The notes beneath the pieces are model-generated. The model was not told the DNA's origin, ran no database searches, and saw only the letters and a list, made by a program, of their open reading frames with translations. The translations under genes were made by a program, and so were the position numbers. Positions 14,190 to 23,600 of a DNA stretch of 32,118 nt are shown one piece after another. Origin of the DNA: Deltaproteobacteria bacterium (GTDB lineage: Bacteria > Desulfobacterota > WTBG01 > JAGOGO01); NCBI GenBank assembly GCA_017996625.1, contig JAGOGO010000018.1, positions 1 to 32,118 of the forward strand, in the 5' to 3' direction. Each line of letters begins with the position of its first letter. Position 1 is the first letter of the stretch.

Positions 14190-16418
14190 CTATTTCACAT
14201 CAAGGTGGATTGTTCCGCTCCAATCATCGGGCGGTGGAGTGTGAGCATGTTGTTCACAGAGGTGGCTATAGCGCCGTGAAGGTCCGTCATCGGGAACGAG
14301 GCTTAGGCATTTCTTAAAGAATGACTGCGCTTCAAGCCAGGAATGGCGGCGGTAGGCTTCAAGTCCGTGGGAGAACAAGCTGCAGAGTTCAATCTGAATA
14401 CCTGCTGCCTGATTTCGCAGGCACAGCAGTTCGAAAACAGTCTGCGGCCGCGATTTGCCAAAGAAGAGAAACGATCCGACGTTGCGCACCAGGAAGAGGT
14501 CAGTTATTTCAACCACCTGTTCGGAGGCGAGGATGCGGGTTCCAAGGAATTTATTAAGGCTCTGGATGCGTGATACCGTGTTGATACAGTCACCGACTGC
14601 CCGGTATTCGTAGTGTTCCAGTGCGCCGATATGTCCGACGTGCATCTCGCCAAAGTGGATGCCGGTTCGGGTTGGCAAGGGAGTACCGGAAAGAGAGGAA
14701 TGAAAACGCCGGACTGCTTGATCGATCTCCAGTGCTGCCATACAGGCTGAGATACGTACTTCTGATGAATTGCTCGATGCCGTCCACAGAGCGAGCATTG
14801 AATCGCCGGTAATGTCAGAGATAATACCATGGTACCGCCGGATCGGATAAAAGAGCGATTCATAGTATGTGTTCAAGAAGGTCCGCAGTTTTTCAGGATC
14901 CATCGATTCCGCCACCGTCGTATATCGTTCGGCGTCGGTGCAGAGGCAGGCTCCATACACTGCTTCGCCGCTGGCCTTTGGATCGGTGATCTGCAGCGCA
15001 ACCTTTTCAGCCATATCTGGTGGGAGATAGTACCGTAAGGCCTGCAGGACAGTATGATAGCGGCGATTGGCCAGCAGGTATTTCAGCAGGATAACGGTGA
15101 CGAACGTTGCCGGGGTCTGAATGACAAGCGGGAAGATGAGTGGATACCAGATGCCTTGGGTACTGAATTGTTGAAAAGCGAAAAGCACATACAAGGTGAC
15201 CAGGGAACCAATCGAAATCCAGGCCCTGACAGGGGTGAGAAACCAGCACCCACAGGCGAGAAGCGTCCCCCAGAAAAAGACAATGCTGACTTTAATGGTG
15301 CGGTTGACGGGCTGAACCGTGATATCTTCCAGAAGGTTTGCACAGGCGCTGGCAGCAATTTCTACGCCGCTCAAAAAAATCCCGTCCTTTGTGGAGAACA
15401 CGGTATGAAACGTGTCTTCTTGAGAGACCCGGGAAGTTTCCGAACAACCCACGAACACGATAGCCCCGGTGAGGTCCGGAAGAAAAATGCCGTCGGAAGG
15501 GTCGGGTGAGTCATTGAGTATCCGGTAAATTGGAATAGTGGAGATAGTGCCTGGTGGTCCGTAATAGTTTATATAACGAAATGGGGTTCCTCCGTATGCC
15601 TTGAGCAAAGATCTGAGCATACGCTTTTCGTGATCGGGAATGTCAAGAAACGGTACTCGCTGGAGGATGGTCGGAAGAAGACGGGGATTTCTGATGAATA
15701 GTGCTCGGCTGGCTCGGATAAGGTCGATGACACCTTTTCCGGAGAGAATGTCCTCGGACGTGCGGGGAATCTGACGGGCTAACACAGGATCGTGTTGTTC
15801 AAGGAGCATATAGAACGAATCATGAACGGTGAGCGCCAGGAGTTGAAAAACCACGATGGGTAAGGTGGGCTTATCGCCCATGCTCGAAAGGAATGTCCAA
15901 TAGTCACAAACTCCGCCCGGATTGCGCGGCAGGATAAATGGCGCGATTGCCGTAACGCTTTGGACGAGCTCAGATGGAGGAGAAACGAGGTGCTCCCTCC
16001 TGATCGAGCAGGTGTCCATGGTAAGGGGAAGGTTTTCTTTTTCGAGGTACTCGCAGAGGACTGTGTTCCGGGAAGCGCTCAATGCTTTAGAAAGCGCCTG
16101 ATTCGAACTGTTATCCCCAGCAGAACGGAAAACAATATCAAAGGCGACGGCAGCCGCATGATGCCGGGTAAGAATTTCGGTAAGTCGTGCATAAATGTGC
16201 CGCGGCCATTCATCGAAATCCTCCGGAAGACCTAGTTCGCGGGAGGAATATCGGTCTACTGCGACAATCAGCAGGTTGGAAGGGGCTTCCCGAGGTCCCC
16301 GCACTTTGAAGAGTGCTTTGAGTCCAATCGATTCCTCCAAAGGAGAGATCAAAGGGAAAAGGAGCAGACCAAGAATTCCGGAAAGAAGGCAGAAAACCAG
16401 TGAGCGCACCGATTTCAT
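14190..16418 (-). CDS. CHASE2 sensor / class III adenylate or guanylate cyclase
   Basis: A 742-residue membrane protein. An N-terminal membrane helix is followed by a periplasmic CHASE2 domain (about 25-365) containing VAVDRYSSRELG, AVAFDIVF and IVFVGCSET. Three hydrophobic segments (about 376-450) lead to a class III cyclase domain (about 485-635). Metal ligands are D495 in CTDAERY and D539 in TGDSM; N613 and R617 in NTVSR fit the transition-state pair. The purine-specifying Lys position appears to hold D535 (SDITGD). The last 90 residues look helical. ATG 16418 is chosen because AGGA lies seven bases upstream; a TTG five codons earlier is weaker. A sigma-54 regulator gene precedes it. Confidence 0.9.
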   Translation of the reverse strand: MKSVRSLVFCLLSGILGLLLFPLISPLEESIGLKALFKVRGPREAPSNLLIVAVDRYSSRELGLPEDFDEWPRHIYARLTEILTRHHAAAVAFDIVFRSAGDNSSNQALSKALSASRNTVLCEYLEKENLPLTMDTCSIRREHLVSPPSELVQSVTAIAPFILPRNPGGVCDYWTFLSSMGDKPTLPIVVFQLLALTVHDSFYMLLEQHDPVLARQIPRTSEDILSGKGVIDLIRASRALFIRNPRLLPTILQRVPFLDIPDHEKRMLRSLLKAYGGTPFRYINYYGPPGTISTIPIYRILNDSPDPSDGIFLPDLTGAIVFVGCSETSRVSQEDTFHTVFSTKDGIFLSGVEIAASACANLLEDITVQPVNRTIKVSIVFFWGTLLACGCWFLTPVRAWISIGSLVTLYVLFAFQQFSTQGIWYPLIFPLVIQTPATFVTVILLKYLLANRRYHTVLQALRYYLPPDMAEKVALQITDPKASGEAVYGACLCTDAERYTTVAESMDPEKLRTFLNTYYESLFYPIRRYHGIISDITGDSMLALWTASSNSSEVRISACMAALEIDQAVRRFHSSLSGTPLPTRTGIHFGEMHVGHIGALEHYEYRAVGDCINTVSRIQSLNKFLGTRILASEQVVEITDLFLVRNVGSFLFFGKSRPQTVFELLCLRNQAAGIQIELCSLFSHGLEAYRRHSWLEAQSFFKKCLSLVPDDGPSRRYSHLCEQHAHTPPPDDWSGTIHLDVK

Positions 16419-16554
16419 AGAACAATCCTGCAAGAAAATGCATAAGCGTTCTTGCTCCTACCCGGAACGGGTTCGTTTTCAAAAGCAGAGCGGATGAATA
16501 CTGCTGATGTTTGACCCGTGAAGTGATCGTACACTGATTCGCAGGGAAGAGTCA

Positions 16555-16766
16555 AGCAAGAGCAGCGGAGCAATTGAGCTAAAAGCAGCGGAGCACGGAG
16601 CGAAGAGCAATCCGGCGAAAGTTGAAACTGACGCAGGGGGTGGGCCTTGTGCCTGCCTTCGATAGTTATTCCAGATTGCGAATTCTTTTTTAATCAAGAC
16701 CCTGCAATCCCGCCGCCGGCGGGAGGCCACTGCTCTTTGCCCCCTGCTCTCAGCTCGATTGCTCCG
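16555..16766. repeat. Inverted GAGC-rich degenerate arrays between cyclase and regulator genes
   Basis: GAGC words recur every seven to eight bases from 16559 to about 16610. CGGAGCAATTGAGCT (16566-16580) is, with one mismatch, the reverse complement of AGCTCGATTGCTCCG (16752-16766), so the gap is bounded by inverted repeats about 170 bases apart. A CCCGCCGCCGGCGGG hairpin (16709-16723) sits inside. The gap 16419-16777 has no gene. Confidence 0.6.
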
Positions 16767-16777
16767 TTATTTTCTCC

Positions 16778-18343
16778 TTACCCTTGCCGCAATCCGAGCT
16801 TCTGCAGCTGATACGCCAGTGTTTTTCGGGGAATTTCCAGGAGCCGGCTGGCGGCGGTCAGGTTCCAGCGACCGGTACCTGGGTACCGGGTGGCACTGAG
16901 CGCCTCCAGAAAGCGGGACCGGAGCGATTCTGCCGAGTCACTAAAACCGGATGGCAGTCTCAAACGCGGTGCTCCGAGCTGGTAGGACCCCAAGCGAGGG
17001 CGGTTGCGATCAGCTCTGTGCGCTTCGTGAAACCAGCGGGGAAAGTGTTGCTCCTGAATGTCTTCGGATTCTGCGAGAGCTGCTGCTGCATACAGTGCTT
17101 GTTCGAGTTGACGAACGTTCCCGGGCCAGGAATAGGAGACCAGCATGGTGGCAACCTCAGGAGAGAGGCAAAGGGTTCGAGACGAGTCTGGATATCGAGT
17201 ACGGCTGACTTTGTCCAGGAAATGAGTTGCCAAGAGGCAGATGTCGTCAGGCCGATCGCGGAGCGGCGGCATGAGAATTTCGATGCCGCACAGACGATAG
17301 TAAAGATCTTCGCGAAATCGTGCCTGCCGAACCTCATCGAAGAGATCCTTGTTGGTAGCGGCAATGATGCGGGCGTGGTAGGGGACTGACTTTTCCGATC
17401 CGACTGGCGTAACAGTATGCTCCTCAAGTGCTCGGAGAATCCGTGCTTGACTGGATGTGCTCATCTCACCAATTTCGTCGAGAAACAGGGTGCCGCCTTC
17501 GGCAGCTACGAACTTGCCCTGACGATCACGCAATGCACCGGTGAACGCACCCTTTACGTGTCCGAAAAGTTCACTCTCCAAGAGTGTTTCCGTAAGTGCG
17601 GCACAATTTACCGCAAGGAAGGGGCCCTTGCAGCGACCGCTGGCTTCATGAATGCGATGGGCCGCAAGCTCTTTGCCGGTACCCGTTTCACCGCGGATGA
17701 GAACGGGAACGTCAGATCGAGCTGCCTTGAGACAAAGATGCAGCGCATCCTGGATTGAAGGACTGATGCCGACTATGGAAGGAACGTGCTGTTCTTCTTC
17801 AGATCGATGGTTGGCGGCAGTTGGTTTGGAAGAAAAGGGCAGAAGCTGGCCGTCTGTGGAAAGGACGGTGGCATAGAGAGTGGCGCATAAAGAGAGCAGT
17901 TCGCTCCACTCGTGCGGCAGCGGTGCGGCAGTGCGGAGGTTGAGAATGTTGAGCACACCGTAAAGAAAACCATCAGAGATGATTGGTGCACAGATAAGGG
18001 ATCGGGTTCTACTGCTCATATGATTGTCTACCCGGTCGTCGTAATGGGGATGTGACCGGGCATCGGAGACGATGAGGGTTTTGCAGGACAAGGCGGCAGC
18101 ACCACTGATGCCTTCACCAGGCCCAAGAGTGAACTGCGGAAGCTGATCGCGGGGAATGTCAGTACTGTATACAATATGCAGACAACGCCGGGAATCCAGA
18201 CGCCAAATCGATGCCGCTTCGGCTCCGGAAGCAGTTATCAGAGCGTTACAGAGAGCGGAATTGTATTCCCAGCTTCCCGGCACGTTGGTCAGCTTCTTCT
18301 GAAAAAACTGAATGACACTATCTAATCCCTGGTGCTTCGTCAT
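16778..18343 (-). CDS. GAF-domain sigma-54-dependent transcriptional activator
   Basis: A 521-residue enhancer-binding protein. A GAF domain occupies about 25-165 and is the probable sensor. The AAA+ domain has Walker A GETGTGKE at 218-225, GAFTGA at 265-270 and Walker B LFLDEIGE at 286-293. The arginine-finger region (FREDLYYR) is present. A Fis-type HTH (NLTAASRLLEIPRKTLAYQL) ends the protein. It has no receiver domain, so it responds to a ligand or to a partner through GAF, as NifA and FhlA do. It precedes the CHASE2 cyclase gene on the same strand with a 359-base gap, so the two may be functionally linked but probably have separate promoters. Confidence 0.93.
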   Translation of the reverse strand: MTKHQGLDSVIQFFQKKLTNVPGSWEYNSALCNALITASGAEAASIWRLDSRRCLHIVYSTDIPRDQLPQFTLGPGEGISGAAALSCKTLIVSDARSHPHYDDRVDNHMSSRTRSLICAPIISDGFLYGVLNILNLRTAAPLPHEWSELLSLCATLYATVLSTDGQLLPFSSKPTAANHRSEEEQHVPSIVGISPSIQDALHLCLKAARSDVPVLIRGETGTGKELAAHRIHEASGRCKGPFLAVNCAALTETLLESELFGHVKGAFTGALRDRQGKFVAAEGGTLFLDEIGEMSTSSQARILRALEEHTVTPVGSEKSVPYHARIIAATNKDLFDEVRQARFREDLYYRLCGIEILMPPLRDRPDDICLLATHFLDKVSRTRYPDSSRTLCLSPEVATMLVSYSWPGNVRQLEQALYAAAALAESEDIQEQHFPRWFHEAHRADRNRPRLGSYQLGAPRLRLPSGFSDSAESLRSRFLEALSATRYPGTGRWNLTAASRLLEIPRKTLAYQLQKLGLRQG

Positions 18344-18378
18344 ATCTGTCGAGTCCCCGATGAGATTTAGCAGGTTTG

Positions 18379-18407
18379 AGTATACCCGGCCGAGAAGATG
18401 AAATCAA
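18379..18407 (-). promoter_or_regulatory. Sigma-70 promoter of the GAF-sigma-54 regulator
   Basis: On the minus strand TTGATT (18407-18402) and TATACT (18384-18379) are separated by 17 bases. Transcription would start near 18372, about 30 bases before the ATG at 18343. The regulator gene itself would thus not depend on sigma-54. Confidence 0.6.
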
Positions 18408-18454
18408 GCCAAATCGGGATCTTGCAAGCACATGAAGTGATTTCCCTTCTCCGT

Positions 18455-18589
18455 GAGGCAGTGTCGCACTTGCTTTTCTGTCATTGCGGGCGATCGCGCT
18501 GCAAGCGGGAGAACGTGGCAATCTCAGAATCAATGGTGTACGGGATTGCTTCAGTCGTTTCACTCCTTCGCAACGACCTTACCACACAG
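18455..18589. repeat. Dispersed palindromic element, copy 1
   Basis: About 135 bases nearly identical to 20372-20506 (same orientation, offset 1917, only a handful of differences). The core runs from GTCATTGCG (18480-18488) to its imperfect complement CGCAACGAC (18569-18577), with GGCAATCTC and GGGATTGCTTC as inner complementary parts. This matches the style of non-coding MITE or REP-like families with GTCATTGCGA termini. Confidence 0.85.
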
Positions 18590-18732
18590 TTTTGAGTAAA
18601 GGGGGGCAACGGGGAGTTCGGTTCTGCAATTAATGCGCTTTGTTGCTGCTTCGATTGCCTGGGTACTGCTGCACCCGGAGGCTCTTGCTCACTTATCAGA
18701 TGAGTGGAAATCCTGCGCCGGCCCGCGGCCAC

Positions 18733-18782
18733 GCTCTCAAGTTTCAGAAATCTAGTTAGTTTTTCTGAATCTATTCGAGAGC
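18733..18782. other. Nested inverted repeat 1 in the islet
   Basis: Outer arms GCTCTC (18733-18738) and GAGAGC (18777-18782) enclose inner arms TTCAGAAA (18743-18750) and TTTCTGAA (18762-18769), with an 11-base loop. The two stems are in register, with short, nearly equal internal loops. Confidence 0.45.
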
Positions 18783-18983
18783 TTATTCCCATGCTGCAGG
18801 CACACAGAAGATTCTGAATCACGCCCGGTAACATGGCGTCAGCACACGTTGCGGAATAACCGCGATTATTAGTGGTGTGTTGGGCGGCAGGTTGTGATTG
18901 GAGGAGGTACCTAGATGCAGTAGATGAAGGAGTTAATTAGTCCTCTTTGTCCCGTGAATTTCTCGGGAGATGCGGCTTGAAAA

Positions 18984-19043
18984 CCCCGCGAGAAGCGGTG
19001 AGGGAGAGAATGCAGGCATTGGTTGATCACCGCTTCAGCGGGG
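18984..19043. other. Nested inverted repeat 2 in the islet
   Basis: CCCCGC and AAGCGGTGA on the left (18984-18989, 18993-19001) match TCACCGCTT and GCGGGG on the right (19027-19035, 19038-19043), 15 paired positions with a 3/2 internal loop. The 25-base loop is purine-rich. The 14-bp perfect palindrome TGATTGATCAATCA follows at 19056-19069. Confidence 0.5.
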
Positions 19044-19131
19044 AATGTAGTGTTCTGATTGATCAATCAAACGAAGAGGTAGTGGTTGTTTTCTGGTGCG
19101 GCTAGTGAGGTCCGGGCGTGGACCTGGTGGT

Positions 19132-19143
19132 ATCGTATACGAT
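19132..19143. promoter_or_regulatory. Perfect 12-bp palindrome ATCGTATACGAT
   Basis: Fully symmetric, with no partner copy in the window. Compatible with a protein-binding site, but no adjacent gene makes this specific. Confidence 0.25.
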
Positions 19144-19287
19144 CTTTCCGCAGGTAGTCGACAATGGCAGCAGAAGGAAGCGGCTGAGGCGAACTCCCTT
19201 CTCGGAAGGCGATTCTACTGGCTTGGATTTTTTCTCTGCTGCTGCCGGTTGAGAGGAGGTGGGGTGCGACCAGGGCGGCCAAAAAAA

Positions 19288-19354
19288 GGCCATGCTGCGG
19301 TAATCAAGGGACTTTTCGGCGAAGAGACGAAAAGGCTTTTACTGGAGCATGGCC
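19288..19354. other. Nested inverted repeat 3 in the islet
   Basis: GGCCATGCT (19288-19296) pairs with AGCATGGCC (19346-19354), and CTTTTCG (19312-19318) with CGAAAAG (19328-19334), leaving a nine-base terminal loop. Sixteen pairs nest in one structure. Candidate RNA fold or remnant of a palindromic element. Confidence 0.45.
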
Positions 19355-19552
19355 TCCGGATTAAATTCCTCCCCATTTATCATGGTCTACTTTCTTTCGG
19401 CTAGACATATGCGATTTGACTAACAACAATATCAAGATTCATGCCATTGGAGAAGGGAATCCGCAAAATCGATGAAGTGCTTAAAATCTAAGAGAAACAG
19501 GAGAATCTAAAAAGAAAGGAAGTGGTCAAAAATAAAAAAACCGGCGAAAATG

Positions 19553-19588
19553 GTTTGGCCGGTATTGCCGATATGGCCGGTTTGGCCG
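19553..19588. repeat. Four 9-base tandem units (GTTTGGCCG type)
   Basis: GTTTGGCCG, GTATTGCCG, ATATGGCCG and GTTTGGCCG follow each other without gaps. A CCGGC just upstream (19541) can pair with GCCGG in the array. Non-coding. Confidence 0.7.
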
Positions 19589-19660
19589 ATAAGCAAGAGC
19601 CACCTTGTTCATTTTGTTAGTACAGGTTCCAGGAATGAGCGGCTCACCCGGCGGAAGAAG

Positions 19661-19705
19661 GCACCCTGCGTCTTTATCCGGTATCGAGGCAAAGACGCAG
19701 GGTGC
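19661..19705. repeat. Perfect 15-bp inverted repeat with 15-base loop
   Basis: GCACCCTGCGTCTTT (19661-19675) and AAAGACGCAGGGTGC (19691-19705) are exact complements. No T run follows on either strand, so it is not a standard terminator. It lies 140 bases beyond the stop of the 141-residue gene. Confidence 0.7.
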
Positions 19706-19848
19706 AAGGGGAGACTCTATTCCGGCCTCATATATGTTTTTCCATGGTCACAAGGATCTTGTAATGATGGTATGTGGAGTTCGCTGTTGGTTGGCCTTTC
19801 CCCTTTACGCGCACTCTGAAAAGTTAGGTGGATTTTTGCGGGTCGTAA

Positions 19849-20274
19849 TCAATCAGGTACCAAATACCACTTGCCGCCTATCATTCTCCAGCACCAATGC
19901 GTAAGGTCCGCCAGCATCGCGTCGGAAGGCAGGGCAACCTGCGAGTCCTGATTGGCGTCGGCGAAGGTAACAACATAGTTGTCATACAATTCGCCGCCGC
20001 TGGTCTCTTTGGTGCCGGTGAAGCTGACGATCATCTCAGCCTGATCGTCCTTGGACCAGGGGCTGTCGTCATCGCTGGAGCCGAGTGCCCACTTGCCGCC
20101 GGCGTCCCGCTTCCAGAATTTCCGGGACTCGCTACTGGCGCGGCTGGTAAGGCGGGGCTTTTTTCCCGGATCAAGGACCCTGCCGTCTTTATCCGTCGCA
20201 GTGCAGGGCTGCCCCTGGGCATCTGTAATGCTGGTCACGTGCCCGTTTTTGTTTACTTTGATGTAATAAGCCAT
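19849..20274 (-). CDS. Hypothetical protein, 141 aa, not recognised
   Basis: I do not recognise this protein. The ATG at 20274 has a strong AGGAGG site six bases upstream, the main reason to call it real. The product has no signal peptide or membrane helix, is rich in polar and charged residues (K, D, S, G) in its first 80, and ends GGKWYLVPD. Trp residues recur (KFWKRDAGGKWALG, DSPWSK, THWCWR, GGKWYL), and GGKWALG and GGKWYLVPD may be two versions of one short motif. It is the only gene in the islet bounded by two copies of the dispersed element and is not in an operon with any neighbour. Confidence 0.7.
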   Translation of the reverse strand: MAYYIKVNKNGHVTSITDAQGQPCTATDKDGRVLDPGKKPRLTSRASSESRKFWKRDAGGKWALGSSDDDSPWSKDDQAEMIVSFTGTKETSGGELYDNYVVTFADANQDSQVALPSDAMLADLTHWCWRMIGGKWYLVPD

Positions 20275-20313
20275 GGCCGTCCTCCTTTTCTCATCGTGCG
20301 GTTGTTAATAAGG

Positions 20314-20333
20314 CTGCCCTGCTGTGAGGGCAG
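20314..20333 (-). promoter_or_regulatory. Hairpin CTGCCCT-N6-AGGGCAG in the leader of the 141-aa gene
   Basis: Seven-base arms enclose GCTGTG, about 40 bases upstream of the ATG at 20274. It could be a leader hairpin or an operator; no T run is attached. Confidence 0.4.
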
Positions 20334-20371
20334 AGGGTTTCAGTCTGGTTGCGCGGTATTCTTTTCCTCAA

Positions 20372-20506
20372 GAGGCTGTGTCGCACTTGCTTTTCTGTCA
20401 TTGCGGGCGATCGCGCTGCAAGGGGGAGAACGTGGCAATCTCAGAATCAATGGTGTACGGGATTGCTTCAGTCGTTTCACTCCTTCGCAATGACCTTACG
20501 AGACAG
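20372..20506. repeat. Dispersed palindromic element, copy 2
   Basis: Direct repeat of 18455-18589. Here the ends are exact complements: GTCATTGCG (20397-20405) and CGCAATGAC (20486-20494). Differences from copy 1 include CAAGGGGG for CAAGCGGG and the repaired right end. The gap 20275-20621 has no gene; after this copy only A/G-rich sequence is seen. Confidence 0.85.
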
Positions 20507-20621
20507 AGTTCAAGAAAAAAAAGGAAGCGCAGCCTCCACTCCGAAAAGGAATGAAGGCAAGAGAAGAAAAAAAGCACCCGCCGATCGGAACAACGTTATT
20601 CATAGTCCCGAATAGCAATAC

Positions 20622-23600
20622 TCAGAATGCCAACGTGAAACGACAGAGAATCAGGCTGTCGGGATATACGGAAGGATTCAACGGGTCCGTGTCCTGAAAC
20701 GAGAATTCCTCGTCAGTCAGGTTCCGGGCTTCGATGCTGACGGTGCCCAAGCGCTTGGGCAGCCGGTACCCGAGCGAAGCGTCGAATATGAAAAAGTCGT
20801 CTGAGTCATCCAAGCAGACGATGGTGGCGGGATCCGGAGATATGGCAAAAGGATCACGAAAGGTGCCGTCCTGACTGATGAAGGCTGGCTGCAGGCGCAG
20901 GTACAACCCGCCGGGATGGAAAAAGCTGAAGCCGGCAACCACTCGCTGCGTGTCCAGCCGCTGGACGTCATTCCCCGGAAATGCGTGAGGGTACTTGACG
21001 TATTCGTACAGGTATTCCAGCGAGAAGGCGAACCACTCATGGGGCGTGTAGTAGCAGTAAACGCGGGACAGCAGCTCGCAGACATCATCCTCTTGGTTAC
21101 TTCCGTCCAGGGTGGAAAAGGCTACATCCAAATCCCGGCGCGACAGTTCCGCTCCGACGTAGATCCGGTCGGAGACTTTCTGATCGATTCCCACCCCGTA
21201 CCGCCATACGTCCGCACCGTTGGCATCATCAAAAAACTGATTGAAGCCGGAAACCTGGGTTGGCTCCAAGGTCTGATTGCTGATCAGCGACCGCTTCAGG
21301 GTTCGGAACACAGCTAAGCGCAGCGTGGTTTTTGGAAAAGGGTTCCAGGTAAACCCAATCTTGGGGTTGAGTTGCTCTTCATCCACGGTCTCGTCGTCAT
21401 AAAAATCAGCGCTGCCGCCGAGAGTAATCATGGCGTGATCAGAGAGGCTGAGGAGCGAGTAGAAATAGAGGTTCGTGTGCTTCACATCCCAGTCACTAGG
21501 CAGGGAATAGGAGAATTGAGGGAAGATGGGAAAATGAACAGTCAGACAGTCGGAACGATCTGATGAGAAATAGCCCGCACCGCCGATGATCTTCGCCCGG
21601 TCGCCATAGAAGAGCTGCTGGGCCTCGAGCATGGTTCCTTCTTCGTCATAGGTAAAAGTATTATGGGAATCAAAAAGGATATCATTTTCGGTATCAACGT
21701 ACGCCCAGGATACCAGCAAGTCGGATCGAGGCCCGAAAGCGTGACGGATGCCGGTGCGGAAACTCTCGTCAATGCCGTCTTCCCGGTACTCACCGAGAAA
21801 ATAATCAGGGTCAAACAGCATCAGCAGATCGCCATTTTCGTAATCCCGATAGCGGTACTCAGCCTGCACACTGGTCTTGGGCGAGACTCTCACCTGGACA
21901 AATCCATCATAGAGATCCTTATCCTGATCGTTGTTGGGGCGGGTCCCGTCGGTCTCAAAATGGTATTGGCCAAGGCTGTAGGAGAACCAATTCCACACCC
22001 CGGACTGGACCACTTCATCACCAGCAGTATCATCACCGCCGATCACGCCGCTGGTCTGAAAGGCCAACCGATTGCGCAAAAACAGCGGATTGAATTCGTT
22101 GAACGATGCATCTCCCGGGCCGGATGCCTCGACGATGAAGATGTTGCTTTCAGCTAGGTGCGGCTGCACCGGAGTGATGTTGAGCGGCTGGAGGAGCTGC
22201 GACTGGAGCAGTTCGCTGACCCGGGCGATTTCGTGTCGGGGTAATGCTGCGTAAGAATCAGCCAGAAAACGGTGCGCCGAGTAGCTGCCCGGATCAGTGT
22301 TGACCGATTTCCATCCTTCCACCAGGGCACGCTGCTGGAAGCCGAGAACGTTATAGATACGTCCGAGGCTGGCGCTGCGGGCCGCCAGATCCTCATCCAG
22401 GAGCAAACGGGACCGGTATACCGCGCGGTTGTCATTGAGCTCGATCGACCTCTGCAGATCCTGCAGGGCTTCCACCGGCCGGTTGATCGTCTGTTTGCGG
22501 ATGGCATCATACAAGTAGGCAGTAGGATCTAAAGGATCGAGCTCCTTGGCGGCCTCGAATTGACTCCGGGAGTAGGCATCTTTCTTTTCTTCAAAATAGG
22601 CTTTGCCCAGGTAGCTGCGCAGAAGGCTGTTGTTCGGATCGAGGCTCACGGCAATCTCGAGGTGCTGCCGGCCTGCTTCCAGATCTCCTTCGTGAATGAG
22701 TGCTAAGCCTAATCCCAGGCGGGGCAGAGGATCAGCTTGATCGAGGCTGATTGCCTTGCTGAAAGCTTCCTTCGCTTCAGTAATCCGTATCTCAGTGAGA
22801 AAGGCAAAACCGAGTACGCTCTGGTCCCGGGCAAGCTGCGGGTTGAGGGCCGCCGATCGTCGCGCTGCCTCAATGGCTTCATCGAGATACCCCTGCATCA
22901 GCTTGAGCTCCGAATACCGGGCCCAGGCCAGGGCATTGTTCTCGTCCAGCTGAATGGCCTTGGTCAGATCACGCTCGGCTCCTTTCAGATCAAAGGCAGC
23001 CTGCAGCGCATAGGAGCGACTGATCAGCGCAGTCGGGTCGGATTGGTTGAGGGTCACTGCCGTATTGGCGAGCCGGAGTGACTGGTCTTTGTCATTCTGG
23101 GTCAGAGCGATAATCGACTGCAGAGCACGTGCCTGGCTGTTGCGGCTATCCAGAATCAGAGCATGGTTGATATCAGCCTGAGCCTCATTGACGCGGCCAA
23201 CTGACAGCAGGAGGCCGGCCCGGTAAGTGAGAAGCTGGGGGCTGGCAATCTCCTCAGAAGCTTCGGCAACAGCGGCTAATGCCTGAGCAGTGTCCCCTTT
23301 CCGATAGGCGTGCAGTGATGTGAAAAACTCTTCATTCTCTTTGCCTTCGAGCACGCTGCTCAGAGTATCGGACTGGTAGTCGGCTATCGGCGGATAGTAC
23401 AGGGCCCAGGTGACTGCATCACGAGGTTTAAGCATGGTGCGCGTCAGCGGAGCCTGGCCGGCCTGGACCGTTGCCTGGTCGCCCGCAGTGAGCGTGACCG
23501 ATCCCTGTTCATTGGTCGCAGTTACGGTTCCTTCAAACACGGTGATCGCAGCTCCTTGCTCGGATACCTGGATCACGAGCTCAGTACCTTCAATAGAGCC

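Larger units (their letters stand above)
18590..19848. other. Gene-free interior of the repeat-bounded islet
   Basis: No reading frame in these 1259 bases has a credible start site and protein-like composition. The stretch instead contains several nested inverted repeats, two perfect palindromes of 12 and 14 bases, and a 9-base tandem repeat, listed separately. It also has an A-rich segment at 19490-19540. Confidence 0.5.

Noticed and set aside
19096..19404. 102-residue frame in the islet
   Set aside because: No ribosome-binding site, runs across a palindrome and a nested hairpin, and has unusual Cys/Gly/Arg clusters.
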